A stretch of DNA of 64,000 nucleotides from Eublepharis macularius (Eukaryota; Chordata; Lepidosauria; Squamata; Eublepharidae), in the NCBI RefSeq assembly GCF_028583425.1, contig NC_072795.1:6657001-6721000 (forward strand), given 5' to 3'. The first letter of the stretch is position 1, and every line of letters begins with the position of its first letter. Shown here piece after piece: positions 21,238 through 32,784 of this stretch. A program made the position numbers and the translations under genes. The notes beneath the pieces are model-generated. The model did no database searches. It saw only the letters and a list, made by a program, of their open reading frames with translations, and was not told the DNA's origin.

Positions 21238-21706
21238 CCCTGAGACCCTTCTTATATGCCCAGGGTAAAGCTGATCGCCACTTTGGGGTCAGGAAGCAAT
21301 TTTCCCCAGGCCAGTTCAGCTAGGGATCCTGATGGTGTTTTGCCATCTTCTAGGCATGGTAAGGAACAGGGCAGGGGGGAAAGCCACAGAAACATTAATA
21401 TCTTTAAAGTGCACCGTGCCTAATTATTACCACTGTTTAATATCACTATTTAATGTCAGTAACTTCACAATCCTAGAGTCTAAAGTGCACAGTACAAAAA
21501 ATTTTTGGTATAACTGTTTCCGTGGCTTCCCCCTCCCCCCTGTTCCTTATCAGTATCCCTGCGGGGCCTCTTTGTTTAGTTATCTTCTGGGCATGGAGCA
21601 GGGGTCACTGGGGGTGTGGGGAGGGGAGGTAGTTGTGAATTTCCTGCATTGTGCAGGGGGGTGGACTAGATGACCCTGGAGGTCCCTTCCAACCCTATGA
21701 TTCCGT
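21238..21706 (+). mobile_element. CR1 LINE 3' end, interrupted
   Basis: Reads 'cccagggtaaagctgatcgc', 'gatcctgatggtgttttgcc', and ends 'ggactagatgaccctggagg' then 'aaccctatgattc', the CR1 3' terminus. A fold-back insertion occupies 21360-21581. Confidence 0.88.
21360..21581. mobile_element. Fold-back insertion inside CR1 with 15-bp direct repeats
   Basis: Arms 'taaggaacagggcaggg' plus 'gaaagccacagaaac' and their mirrored counterpart (about 21515-21552). The 15-base direct repeats at 21345-21359 and 21582-21596 (one mismatch) are duplicated CR1 sequence, so the insertion is directly demonstrated. Confidence 0.75.
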
Positions 21707-21779
21707 GGCAGAATGGGGAGATGAACTCAGGTCTCATGGGCCCTAGTCCATCTGCTAAACCACAACAGTTCTGTTCAGC

Positions 21780-21975
21780 TTCCAGCCATCCAGCAGGTCT
21801 ACTCAAGCTGAACGCACCTGTCAGTCATCTGTGGAGACCCACCAGGGGCCTCCGTTGGCTTCCCCATTCTGCTGCTTGCCTGAGAGGGCATTCAAAGGGG
21901 ATTGTACTAATTCGTGGAAGATAGGTTGCTCAGTGGCTACTAGCCTTGGCGACTAAAGAGAACCTCCAAATTTAG
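21780..21975 (-). repeat. Unclassified interspersed repeat, reverse
   Basis: Shares 'ctactagcc', 'aagagaacctccaaattta' and flanking text with 7915-8185 in reverse orientation. Confidence 0.45.
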
Positions 21976-22079
21976 AGGCAGTGTCATGTCTGTGTACATC
22001 CGTGCCATAGTTCTTTGCTTGTTTGTTGTATTGCTTGTACCACATTATGCTGGAGCTATACTGATTGATTACTAATTAC

Positions 22080-22411
22080 CAGGGCTTTTTTTCAGCTGGA
22101 ATGCGGTGGAACGGAGTTCCGGCACCTCTTGAAAATGGTCACATGACTGGTGGCCCCGCCCCCTGATCTCCAGACAGAGGAGAGTTTAGATTGCCTTCCG
22201 CGCCGCTCCAGCAGCGCCGAGGGCAATCTAAACTCCCCTCTGTCTAGAGATCAGGGGGCGGGGCCACCGGCCATGTGACCATTTTCACCAAGTGTGATTT
22301 AAACTTTAAAAAACTCCCCCCTTGTTCCAACTGATCCAAAGTGACATCATTGTGTGGTCCTGAGCTCCACCACTGAGTTCCACCACCTCTTTTCCCAGGA
22401 AAAAAGCCCTG
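22080..22411. mobile_element. hAT-type element, family 1 (longer copy)
   Basis: Ends CAGGGCTTTTTTTC and AAAAAGCCCTG. Target duplication ctaattac/ctaatttc (22072-22079, 22412-22419). Contains the two inverted 'gatcagggggcggggccacc' blocks flanking a 'gccttccgcgccgctcc' centre. Confidence 0.9.
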
Positions 22412-22419
22412 CTAATTTC

Positions 22420-23979
22420 TAGTGATGTGTAACTCTCTCTCTCTCTGATCACCTGTAACCATATTGCAGATGTTACTTCCTTGGGACCCAGAAAGAGCCT
22501 CTCCTGTTATCTTGGAGAAATATGCCAGTCTCGACTAGCCGTGACCTTGCTGTGTCTAGATGCCAGCTTTCACTCCTTTTCCCAGATGCTGGGAATTATA
22601 TATTGTATAGCTAATGCATAGTCATAACTGAATAGATTCTCACAGAACTCTTGTAGGCGCCAAAACCTTAACTGTCATTTGGAGTGCGGGAAAATCAACT
22701 ATAACAAAGACTGCTTGATTTGAATTGTCACTTCTGCCAAGCTCCGTGATGGAAAACAGACCTGAACTGCGTAGATCCTAATAAAGTGAGTTCTGCTGGA
22801 ACCAACATGTGTTCACTGTGGATGGGCTTGAGGGGGTCTACCCGCCAGGGACTGACTGACAGGCAGTAAAGCTCTCAGTACTAGTTCTGGGAGGACATCA
22901 CATACAGAGTGATGTAAGAGACCCTGACCTGAGACTGGAGAATGGCAGCCCATCAGAGAAGACAACATTGGCCTTGATGGATCTGTGGGCTGACCCGGCA
23001 TATGGCAGACATGTGCAGGGATCTACATTGGCTGTGGCCACAGGACTGGGGGTGGGAATGGCTATACCTGGCATGTTTCCTTCTCCTCTTTCTTACTTTC
23101 CTAATGATCTGGGCTGGGGATGTGCAACCTATTCAGAGGACAAAGGCTCAGACACTTGGGGCAAAAGGAATCTTTCTGCAAAATAATCTGTTGGCTACAA
23201 CAGGCGTTCTCCAGTGGAGGGGAGTGTGGCGGAAGGTTCGGAAATGGCTTGTGGGACCATTGATCTGCCAATGGTGCACCAAACCAAGTCTTGTTTACTC
23301 TGACTGGCCATGACGTTTCGGGCCAGGCTTCCCTGAGTTGGGACTTTCTTAACTGGGGATATTGGGATTAACTCTTGGTTTTCTACAGACAAACTGAACC
23401 CTGCATTCATTCACTGAGTGGTGGCCCGTCCTTGCATAGCCCCCTCCTTCTTAGGGGGACTTCCAAACAGATAAAGATCTGCAGAGCGTCCCTAACATTA
23501 TGCTCCTTTCGACCCTTTTCTGGATGCTGCAGAGCATGTACGGGGGAACCGTTTTCTCTTGAAATGCCCACCCCCTGTGAGAAGCTGGACTCTGTTGGCT
23601 CTCAACAGCCACGTGTGAGCCAGCAGGAGACCAGCATGGAAGGAGGCGCCCTGATTCCCATGACACAGCACCACAGCTCTGCATGCGCCCGCTCCCAGCA
23701 TGTGGCCAGCAGGCCACATGAACACACCGCTATGCAAAGAATTCATCTTCTGATGCACTGCCATAAGCATGGCTTTTTGAACCTGTGGGGAACCATGCCA
23801 CGGGCTTAGGCTAGAGTGAAAACGGGTTCATCTGGAAGGTGTCAGAAGACTTCTCTTGAGTTTGGCTGCAACGGATTCACGCAGCAACCCCACTGGAGTA
23901 ATTAGCACAGAACGTCCTTGAACATCAAAACTGCGGGGTTGGCTCTTCCTTGTCTGTCCTACAGCCCTTGTTCCTGCTC
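22420..23979. other. No recognised feature
   Basis: Mostly unique-looking sequence. 'aataaagtgagttctgctgg' near 22780 resembles a polyadenylation region but has no associated frame. Confidence 0.4.
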
Positions 23980-24096
23980 ATGTATGTGGCTTATCCTGTG
24001 CATGGCAAAACATGCATGTATTTGGCTTACCCCGTGCATGGCAAAACATGCATGTATGTGGTTTATCCTGTGCATGGCAAAACATGCATGTATGTG
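23980..24096. repeat. Minisatellite, 36-bp unit, three copies
   Basis: The unit 'tgtatgtggcttatcctg' followed by 'tgcatggcaaaacatgca' repeats three times with 1-3 differences. All three frames stay open across it by chance of unit length. Confidence 0.92.
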
Positions 24097-24714
24097 TCCC
24101 CCTGACTTTGGGGAGCTGGCCCTCCACAGGACTTTCTCCAACTGCTGCCTGGACAGATTTGCTCAGCTCTTTTTTCATCCCAGCGGAACATAACAGAGCA
24201 CAGTCACATCCCCTGGGCCAAACCCACCTTGAACGACCCCCACAAATCTACTTTTTCCTGGAGGTACTTATTTAAAACACATCGATCCCCCCCTTTGGCT
24301 CTTTCAAGGCAGCTTTTAAAAATCATCACAAGCAACACACAACATTCACTGAAAGTCCTGGAACAGCACATCATGTCAAACTGCCATCTCGATACCAAAA
24401 GAGACGGCACAAAGTGAAGATTCTGGGGAAGCTGTTTCATGCCCTGGGTGCCACCACAGGGAAGTCCCCGTCTCCATGTTCTGGACCGCCTAACCTAAGT
24501 GGGCAAGGGTCACCCAAAGTGGAGGTCCCGAAAGAGGATCCTGTATGGGAAGTTGGGCCCAGCTGTGCAAAGAGTCCCCATTAAATTTAAAATCAATTCT
24601 ATTGTCTTCTTTCCCTTTCTCATCCACATCCAGACGCCTCAACCGGGTCCAAAGGGGCTGCTGGCTGCCTGTGTGAAAATGCACACAGAGGTACCCAAGT
24701 TTGCATGTGGGGAG

Positions 24715-24905
24715 GGGCCATAGCTCAGTGGGAGAGCATCTGGCATGTCCCAAGTTCAATCCCCGGTATCTCCAGTTAAAAGATCTGGCAGTAGATGTAA
24801 AAGATCTCCACCTGAGACCCTGCAGAGTTGCTGCCCATACAATTCGGACTTTGATGGCCCCAGGAGTTGATTCCGTACAAGGCAGCTTCCTGTATTCATG
24901 TCTAC
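24715..24905 (+). mobile_element. tRNA-derived SINE (tRNA-head type)
   Basis: Head 'ggccatagctcagtgggagagc', B-box 'agttcaatccccgg', body with 'aaaagatctccacctgagac' and tail 'caaggcagcttcctgtattc'. Confidence 0.82.
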
Positions 24906-25239
24906 TATCACTAGGTGGTAATTTTATCACAGCTGGACAACCTCCCCCTTTTCAGATCTTTGCCCTGGTAGAGAATTAAAAAACCACTGCCATCTCCAAA
25001 TCCATGTGGCAAGCTGTTCCACAGGAACCGTTTACTATGAGATAACAGAACAATTCAGCGGCTGAAATACGTTCCTGCAGCCGGGCTGGTTTCATCATAG
25101 GGTTTGCAAGGTAAGAGATTAGCAGACGTGGTTCTTCTGCTGCGCAGTAGAACCAGGGTTAGTTGAAGGGATAACCAGGGTTAGTTGAAGGGACACTGCC
25201 ATTGTCTGTGAAAGACTGAATTCTCCCTAGAAGCTAAAA

Positions 25240-25478
25240 GGACAAAACTGAGGCTATCGTACTTTGATCACATCATGAGAAGACAAGATTCTCTGGGAAA
25301 GTCAATAATGCTAGGAAAAGAGGAAGAGCTAAAATGAGGTGGCTTGACTCAATAAAGGAAGCCCCGTCCTCCAGTTTGCAGGATCTGAGCAAGTCTGTTA
25401 ATGATAGGACGTTTTGGAGGTCTTTCATTCATAGGGTCACCATTGGTCGGAGGCGACTCGATGGCACATGACATACAC
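25240..25478 (+). mobile_element. RTE/BovB-type LINE 3' end
   Basis: The + strand reads, with one break, LRLSYFDHIMRRQDSLGKSI, RAKMRWLDSIKEA and VNDRTFWRSFIHRVT, the C-terminal pattern of RTE/BovB LINEs. It ends 'ggcgactcgatggcacatgac'. The same 3' end is found on the 5S-derived SINEs in this window. Confidence 0.85.
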
Positions 25479-25991
25479 AGCCGGACTGGTAACCTGCTAG
25501 ACTGGGTGGGTCTGGAAAGAATAAGATTCCCGCTGTCCAGCTGGACCTTAATTGGGGAGGAGAACATATGGAAAGTATGACAGCGCCTCATGTACTGCTG
25601 GAGGATCGGGCCCCCCGTTCTCCTATTTTAGCTTTCAGCTGCAAGCAGGTGCACCAGCCATCGTTGCTATGTAGGGGACATCTCACAAAGGCAGCGGGCG
25701 GGTGTATAAATAATACCCCCAAATTGCCCTAGGAGCCAGATCATTAGAAAGCCAACCGTTCTAATTATAATTAATTTTTTTTTGCAGTGCCTTATTTAGG
25801 CAGAAACAGGTGGGAGCCAAATCTGGGGGCGTGTTTTAGGGAAAACACGACCCTGCCCCACACACGTAGGACCTGGCCAGTTTTGGATCTGAGACATTTT
25901 CCACCACGTGCCCGTTATTCTTGCCCCCAAACAAATGATTTGGCTACTCGGGGGGAGGGGTGCCTGCCTGCCTGATTCCTCCTGCCTTAAT

Positions 25992-26452
25992 AGTAAAAGA
26001 GTCCAGTAGCACCTTTAAGACTAACCAACGTTATTGTAGCATAAGCTTTCGAGAACCATAGCTCTCTTTGTCAGATGCATTGTCAGCTTTCAAGAATCAT
26101 AGCTCTCTTTGTCAGACGCATTGTCAGCTTTTGAGACTCACAGCTCTCTGTCAGATGCATTGTCAGCTTTTGAGACTCACAGCTCTCTACGGCAGATGCA
26201 TTGTCAGCTTTCGAGACTCACAGCTCTCTGTCAGATGCATCATCAGCTTTTGAGAATCACAGCTCTCTTCGTTAGATGCATCTGACAAGGAAAGCTGTGA
26301 TTCTCGAAAGCTGACAATGAATCTGACGAAGAGAGCTGTGGCTCTTGAAAGCTTATGCTACAATAAAGTTGGTTAGTCTTAAAAGTGCTGCTGGACTCTT
26401 TACTATTTTGTGACTACAGACTAACACGGCTAACTCTAACGGCTGGATCTCG
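25992..26452. mobile_element. Penelope-like fold-back with tandem ribozyme-like units
   Basis: The left arm carries about six tandem units of 35-40 bases ('cagctttcgagactcacagc' plus 'tctctgtcagatgcattgt' type). The right arm carries two, the last being ctgacga (26323-26329), helix, gaaa (26347-26350), gcttatgc, ta. The direct repeat tgccttaat (25983-25991 and 26453-26461) flanks it. The left end is truncated at 'agtaaaagagtccag'; the right end is complete ('aacacggctaact'). Confidence 0.75.
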
Positions 26453-26509
26453 TGCCTTAATGACATCTGACAGAATAGTCATCAAAGAATAATTCGAGGC
26501 AATTCTCAG

Positions 26510-26600
26510 TGATGTCCTCCCTTTACTCCGCATTGAGTCTCAGCGAGAAAAAACGGACTATAAATGATGTAAATAAAAGAAATAAAAAATAAATTTAAGG
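26510..26600 (+). mobile_element. LINE 3' tail
   Basis: 'ctccgcattgagtctcagcg' and 'acggactataaatgatg', followed by an AAATAAA-rich end, match the terminus at 56285-56345. Confidence 0.55.
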
Positions 26601-26875
26601 AAGCTAAAATCTGTAGATGCCAAATGAGTGGGCTGATACAAAAAAGCCATTCCAGCTCATTTTTAATAGCATGAAATTGTACTATTAATTGTAGTTTTAA
26701 TTGTAATCCATCTAGAACAAGGCCCTGAAGTAAAAGCTTCATCAGTAATACGTTTTAATGCTCCGGACACACATTTTTGGCAGCAAGGAGGGAGGGTGAA
26801 CGTGCTTCAGACAAAGAGAGCTTTGTAATGCAACAGGTTTGGCTACTTGGTGGAGGGGAAGCCCTCCTTTTCACT

Positions 26876-27117
26876 TTATCTTTCTATATAAAAGAGAAAC
26901 CGTGTTCCTGACAATGCACATTTATCCTGGTGCACCTGCACCGGAGCACCAGGATAAAAATGCACCCTGGCCAATGCGGCTTCTAGAGAGAGCCGCCACC
27001 ACAGGGCGGCCAGGCAAGCCCGCCCGCCCCCTGGAGGGAGCCACTGTTGTGGAAGCCCAGCATTCCCAGGTTTTCTAGGACCCTTTTTTTTAAAAAAACG
27101 GGCTCTGTTGCTAGTTG
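26876..27117 (+). mobile_element. Possible Helitron-like non-autonomous element
   Basis: Starts near 'tttctatataaaagag' and ends 'aaaaacgggctctgttgctagttg', with an internal snap-back ('tttatcctggtgc' and 'gcaccaggataaa'). A TATAAA start and a CTAG-type end suggest a Helitron, but I see no second copy to fix the boundaries. Confidence 0.3.
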
Positions 27118-27449
27118 TTTTATAACCCTTTGGCCCCCATCCAGCTACAGTTAAGGAAAGCAAACAAGGGCTGAACTAGGCAAGAGGCTTGGAGATTCAG
27201 CACAGGACCTTCCGGCTTATTAATTTGTGGCAAAGAGTAAAATCCCAGAGTCCTCGCTACATACAAACAGATGAGGAGAGGGTAGAGAAGGCCCGTCTCT
27301 TCCATCCCTATATGGTTTTGCCAAGCCAAACCATCTCCGCTGCTTGCTTACCCTGCCATCCACTCTGGAAGGTGATCAAAAAAGAAGCAAGATCAAAACA
27401 GGGGAGTTTCAGTTGGTGCCCCTACAGAGGGGCTGAAAGGGTTAAATTC

Positions 27450-27604
27450 CTTCCTCCTGAACAGCTCTCTTCATCAGATGCATCTGATGAAGAGAGCTGT
27501 AGTTCTCGGAAGTTTATGCTACAATAAAGTTGGTTAGTCTTAAAGATGCTACTGGACTCTACTATTTTGCAACTACAGACGAACACGGCTAACTCCTCTG
27601 GAAT
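27450..27604 (+). mobile_element. Penelope-like fold-back (short)
   Basis: 'ctctcttcatcagatgcat' is mirrored by ctgatga and 'agagagctgtagttctcgg', then 'aaagttggttagtcttaaag' and the complete end 'aacacggctaactcctctgg'. The GAAA core is mutated to GGAA. A hAT element has inserted in its last bases. Confidence 0.75.
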
Positions 27605-28010
27605 CAGGGCTGGCCCGCCCATTGAGGCCGGCCCGGCAGCTGCCTCAGGGTGCAAGGCACCGGAGGGGGTGCTGGCCCGGGGGTAGGGGCGTGCGCCACA
27701 GTGCTGGTGCTGCTGCCACTACTGACCATGAGCGTGTGCTGGTGGTGGCAGCGTGGGGCAGCTGAGTGGGCAGCCTCCCGTTCAGTCGCTCTGCGGGCCA
27801 GGCGCAGCCAGCGGCTAGGGCGGCTAGCTGCGCCTGGCCCGCAGAGGAACTGAATGGGAGGGCTGGAAGGTCCCCCATGCGTGCACCAGCCCTGCGTGAT
27901 GATGTCACATGCAGTGATGTCATCACGCAGTCCGGCGTGCAAGCATGCGGGCGCACAGAGAGGCAGCCGTTAAGCTGCCTCAGGTGCCAGCAATGCTGGA
28001 GCCGGCTCTG
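27605..28010. mobile_element. hAT-type element, family 4 (406 bp)
   Basis: Ends CAGGGCTGGC and GAGCCGGCTCTG. Perfect target duplication tctggaat (27597-27604 and 28011-28018). GC-rich interior with palindromic 'gcgcctggcccgcagag' and 'tgatgtcatcacgcag' segments. Confidence 0.88.
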
Positions 28011-28411
28011 TCTGGAATTACAAGATTGTTTTTAAAAAGACAGAGATTTTTAAAAAGTTGGCAGGTTATAATGCAAGAGGGGTGACATCTGACACCTGTT
28101 CAGCAGCTCTGTTGTCCTGAGAGGGGTATATCTGTGAGACCACATGAGTGAAACTGGCACAGCAAAGGGACAACAGCCAGGCCTGCTAAAAACCGCATCC
28201 CGTTGTAAATTCAAAACACTCCATTGTCTCACTTCTCTTTACCCGCCTTGCAAACTTCTAAAGAGAGGACATTTCAAAGTAGGTAGAAGGATAGAGGCAG
28301 CTGGGACTCAGAAACTAAATCCCAGAATGCCTCTTGAGAGAACCAAACTTTTAGGAAAGAACCATATGCAGAGTGCGTAGCCAAATAAAATCCCTTAACA
28401 GTGCACTCTAA

Positions 28412-28848
28412 GAGTCTCTCTACATCAGATGCCTCGTCGCACGTTCGTCAGGTGTAAGGAGCCACAATGTTCGCTGGGAAGCGTAGTTTAAAAAGACAGA
28501 ACTGGCAGAGATCACTCCTCAAGAGGGTTTGTCAATTTCATCTTTGCCTTCCCAAAGGCTCTGTCAATTTCACCTCTCCAGTCTAAAACTGTGCGGGATG
28601 GCAACCAGAGGGCAGCGAGGAATGGAAATGGGCTGGAGCTGCCTTCCAGAGCTGGGCTTGCACTTGGAGAGGTTCTAATGGGGCGAAGTTTCCCTTCTGG
28701 CATTTCACAGCCCCTTCGCACAGCTCCAGTGTAAAGCAAAGCCTTTGCCCTGCCTCCAGCTCTGTCTTTTTAAACTACCCTTCCCGGCAACCATTGCATC
28801 TCCTGACACATGTCCTTCACGTGTCAGATGTCTCGTGCAGAGAGACTC
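28412..28848. mobile_element. Long-TIR MITE, copy 2
   Basis: Arms GAGTCTCTCTAC and its mirrored end at 28848, about 90 bases each, with the same interior as 14508-14937 ('tttcccttctggcatttcac'). Confidence 0.82.
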
Positions 28849-28860
28849 AAAGGCTCCTGT

Positions 28861-29045
28861 CCAAACACACATGAAGCCGCCTTACACTGACTCAGACCAC
28901 TGGGCCCTCAAGGTCAGTATTTTCGACTCAGACTGGAAGCAACTTTGTTATATCTGTCATCCCACTGGAAATGCCGGGGATCGAACCTGGGACTTTCAGC
29001 AGGCTAAGCAGAAGCTCTTCCACTGAACCACAGAAGTTCTCCCGC
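28861..29045 (-). mobile_element. tRNA-derived SINE, reverse
   Basis: The reverse complement has 'tggttcagtggaagagc', B-box 'ggttcgatccccgg' and the tail 'gtctgagtcagtgtaaggcgg'. The tRNA half is unusually intact. Confidence 0.78.
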
Positions 29046-29471
29046 CTCTCCTATTGAAAGCAATGGAAAAAGGCCTCTCCCTTCCCCAGACCAACTCTAT
29101 GACAATGGAGGAAATCTATGGCATGTCCCCAACTCCTTCGTCTCTTATTCCCATTGCCGTCCCGTCCCATCTTGCTGTTTCTTACTTGCTGCCACGCCTT
29201 TCCCCCCTTCTCTCTTGGTTGTCCCTTTTCCGATTGTAAGCTCCTTGGGGCAGGGTGCCCACCCCCGGGGCTTACATTAGTCTGCGATATCCCCACCAAC
29301 TGCAGCCGCCCTCCCATTGGCCTGGCAGAGGTAGAGCCCAACATCTTCACAACAGCCCTGTCGGGTTGGGCAGGTTTGGCTGAGAAATCACAGTTGCCTG
29401 GAGTCTTCCCCCATTCCTGTGAGAGGCATCTTTGAGTCAGGATTTGAATCCAGTTTCCCCACAGCCAACTT

Positions 29472-29709
29472 AGAGCAGAACCACAAGTGACAAAAGGCAC
29501 AGATTGGACACTTGTCAGCTTCCCTCAAGTTTTGATGGGAAATGTAGGCGCCCTGGTCTTGCAGCTTGGCTCTCCAACGGCTGTCCAACGGACTTTTCAA
29601 CTGTCACTTGTCCAACATTCTGCCAAGCTTGTCCAACATTTCCCGCCAAAACTTGAGGGAAGCTGACAAGTGTCCAATCTGTGCCTTTTGTCACTCGTGG
29701 TTCTGCTCT
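29472..29709. mobile_element. Fold-back MITE with about 62-bp terminal repeats
   Basis: 'gagcagaaccacaagtgac' through 'agcttccctcaagttttg' is mirrored nearly perfectly at the other end. The loop is about 115 bases. Target duplication not resolved. Confidence 0.78.
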
Positions 29710-30461
29710 CAGTCCCCCGTCCACCTGACTCCAAACTTCCCGCGTGATTTGCCAGATAGACACTTTGGGAAGATTTCTTGTGAGGCGGTAAAGAAAGACT
29801 CTGTGAGCCTCCAGTAGCCAACTCTCAACCGCCACCCACACCCTCAGTTCATCAGCTTGGAAGATATTTGTCCCCAGATGCAAGCAGAAAATCCAGAATA
29901 AAATCATTGCCTGCATCACGCAGATTCGCTCTGCTAGCAGAGGCACTTTCATCTGCGCATATGTTCATGTTCAGAGGGATTCGGATCCACCTTTGCCAGG
30001 GCTGAGACTCGTCTGCAACGGGGGAGACCTGAGCCGAGCACCGACTCAAAACGAGCCATGCTGGAGGGCGGGGGAGAATCCAGCACTCGGCCTCCAAGCC
30101 CATCTTTAATGCAAGCCTCAAAATATGGGGCAAAATGGAGTTCCTCTAAGCACGCACGAAGCATTCTTTCCAACCTCACCAAGCACACAGAATTAGCCCT
30201 AAAACATCTGGGACCAGGAGTGGAATTTGAGAGTCAAGGGAAGCGTCTTAGCAACCTCAGGCCCGGGCACCTGTCGCTGAATAGTTTGGACGCATTGCTG
30301 GGGGAAGAGTTATCTGTCTATTATGTTTTGAGACCGCCCTTCTTCCAAGGAGCTCAGCATAGAACCATGACGGCGTAACGGGCCATGGCTCAGAGTGGAA
30401 ATACACATTACGAAGTACTTGGGGATGCTCAAGTGCAAGATTTTAAGAGTAGTCCTCAGTT
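29710..30461. other. No recognised feature
   Basis: Unique-looking sequence. A - strand frame of 145 codons (29515-29952) starts inside the fold-back and shows no family motif. Confidence 0.4.
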
Positions 30462-31212
30462 CATAGAATCATAGGGTTGGAAGGGACCTCTATGGTCATC
30501 TAGTCCAACCCCCTGCACAATGCAGGAAATTCACAACTACCTCCCCTCCCCACACCCCCAGTGCCCCCTGCTCCATGCTCAAAAGATGGCAAAACACCAT
30601 CAGGATCCCAAGCAAAATTGGCCTCGGGAAAATTGCTTCCTGTCCCCAAAGTGGCGATCTGCCTTACCCTGGGTGTGTAAGAAGGGGCAATGAGAACTAA
30701 GCACTGATGTAGCCCTTCATGCCCTCCGTCTCATGATATGCCCAAGTTCACAGAATCAGCATTGCTGTCAGATGGCCATCTAGCCTCTGCTTTGAAACCT
30801 CCAAGGAATGAACGGACTTGTCCCTCCAGGAGGGCAGTGGGGCTTCGGACAGCCCTGTGAGGTGGGTTGGGCTGAGAGAGGGAAAACGCAAATGGCCCGT
30901 CGGCTTAGCGTTGGAGGACAGGACTTTTTTTCTTTCAGCGGAAATGCACCCGAACAGAGTTCAAGCACCTCTTTATGGTTTTCAAGCACCACTCGAGCAT
31001 TTGGACATCATGAGTACTGGTACTGACACCTCTTATTTAAGAAAATGAACACGGGGGATGGGTGGGTGGGACATATCTTCTAGATCAACCCTCTCCCTTC
31101 ACAGCAGCCCACAAATCCAATCACCTCGACGCCTATCCTGCTCCCCTCCCTCACCAGTTGGGTTCCATTGGACTCCCAAACCTGAGCACAACTTCTGTCT
31201 CAATGCAAAATA
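30462..31212. repeat. Left copy of an inverted duplication bracketing NPPC
   Basis: A CR1 3' end (30465-30810, reverse), a SINE-like stretch, a diverged hAT family-1-like piece (about 30917-31000) and a spacer to 31212 occur in the same order, inverted, at 40187-40920. The junctions between the pieces are shared, so this is one duplicated unit rather than coincident insertions. The copies differ by scattered substitutions and small indels. Confidence 0.75.
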
Positions 31213-31355
31213 GTAAAGAGTCCAGTAGCACCAACTTTATTGGAGCATAAGCTACAATAACCACCTTTATTGTAGCATAAGCTTTTGAGAATCACAGCTC
31301 TCTTCGTCAGATGCATCGTCAGCTTTCAAGAACCACAGCTCTCTTTGTCAGATCA
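31213..31355 (-). mobile_element. Penelope-like half element with two antisense units
   Basis: 'agtaaagagtccagtagc', a duplicated 'tagcataagc' segment, then two antisense ribozyme-like units (31271-31350). Confidence 0.65.
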
Positions 31356-31592
31356 GCCTTAGGCTGGGCATGTAAGCAATGATGTAACCCTTCCTGCCCC
31401 CCCCCCCATGATCTGCCCAGGTTCACAGAATCAGCATTGCTGTCAGATGGGCATCTAGCCTCTGCCTAAAAACCTCCAAAGAATGAGAGTCCACCACCTA
31501 CCAAGGAAGCCTGTTCCACTGAGGGACTGCTCTAACTGTCAGGAAGTTCTTTCTACTGTTTAGCCAAAAACTATCTCTTGCTTGGCGCACAT
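31356..31592 (-). mobile_element. CR1 LINE fragment, reverse
   Basis: 'gatctgcccaggttcacag', 'gtcagatgggcatctagcc' and 'cctgttccactgaggg' match the CR1 segment at 5450-5590. Confidence 0.78.
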
Positions 31593-32630
31593 GCATGCTG
31601 CTTTCACGAGAGCTCCCTTTGTGTGATTGCATCTGCAACAGAGTACGAACACCACCACCGAGTCGGGAGGTTTTCGCATCGAGAACTCTCAGGGATGGAC
31701 ACTGCAGAGCAAATCTGTAGGCAAATCTGACTTGCCAATTTGCATTTATTTAAGGTGTGAGAAAGTGTCAGGAATCTGCATTGCAAGGAATGGATGTGGG
31801 AGGTGGGGGAAACTGGGAACCTGGCAGTTGTAAACAGAGAATTTCCTTGTCAAAGATTAACTACAGGGGTAGAAAAGAAAGGCATATTTCTTTTTATAGA
31901 AATGCAAGGCAACAATTTGCATCAGTTTCAAACCACATTGTTATCGGAAGGGGGAAATGGAAAGCACTGGTGCCTTGCAATAAAATTTAAAAAAAAAACC
32001 AGGAAGGGGAGCCTGGGATACTTTTAAGAGTTGAGGAGGGACTGATATCGAATGTGTGAATAAATGGAAGTGTGACTATGCAAGCGAGTGCGTGGGAAGT
32101 TGGAGGGGGGACATGTGAAATGAGGTGCACATGAGCGTCCCTAATCGTAACGTGTATTTCCACCCTCAGAGGCGGACCCTCCGCTTGGCATGCTGAAAGT
32201 CAGGCACCTCCACTAAAAGGATCGGGCAGCTGGTGGTAGGAAAGAGGTGAGAGCAGCTGCCAATCACAGACTGACCTGGATAGATCAAGGATCCGGCTCA
32301 GTAGCCCTGTCCACACGTTACAGGTCACGCACATAACATCCTCCATGCATGTAAGAAAAGGCCAAAGTGTGTTCACTTTACAAATGAAACCGAAGATCAG
32401 TATCTGGATAAACATGGGGTTGGTCACACGTTCAGCTGTACATGCGATGAATGTGACACGAAAACTACTCCCATCCTAAGAAAATCAAGTGTACATAGTA
32501 TGCAGATCGTACATGTGTTCCCTAGAACTTGTGAACGCCAGCCCCCCAATTTTGACATCCTAGCTTTGTGTTGGATGTGTGCAACTTATTTGCTCTAGGT
32601 GAGGCATGGATAGCCTCTGAAATCACCAGT
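31593..32630. other. No recognised feature
   Basis: About 1 kb without recognised repeats inside the putative NPPC 3' UTR intron. Confidence 0.4.
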
Positions 32631-32784
32631 TGACAAAGGTCAGTTCCCCTGGGGGGAAAATAGCTGCTTTGGAGGGTGGGTTTGATGTCATTATACCGCA
32701 CTGGGGTCCCACCTCTCCAGGAATTTCCCTTCCTGGGGGTTGGCAACACCATGTGCAACAAATGGAGCAATCCGAAGTAAGTCT

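Noticed and set aside
24715-24790. tRNA gene-like A and B boxes
   Set aside because: No complete cloverleaf; continues into a SINE body and tail shared with other copies. The same holds at 1590, 28990 and 47130.
26068-26253. Regular 35-40 base repeats that look like a CRISPR array
   Set aside because: Vertebrate context, units vary along their whole length with no unique spacers, and the array is the arm of a fold-back element.
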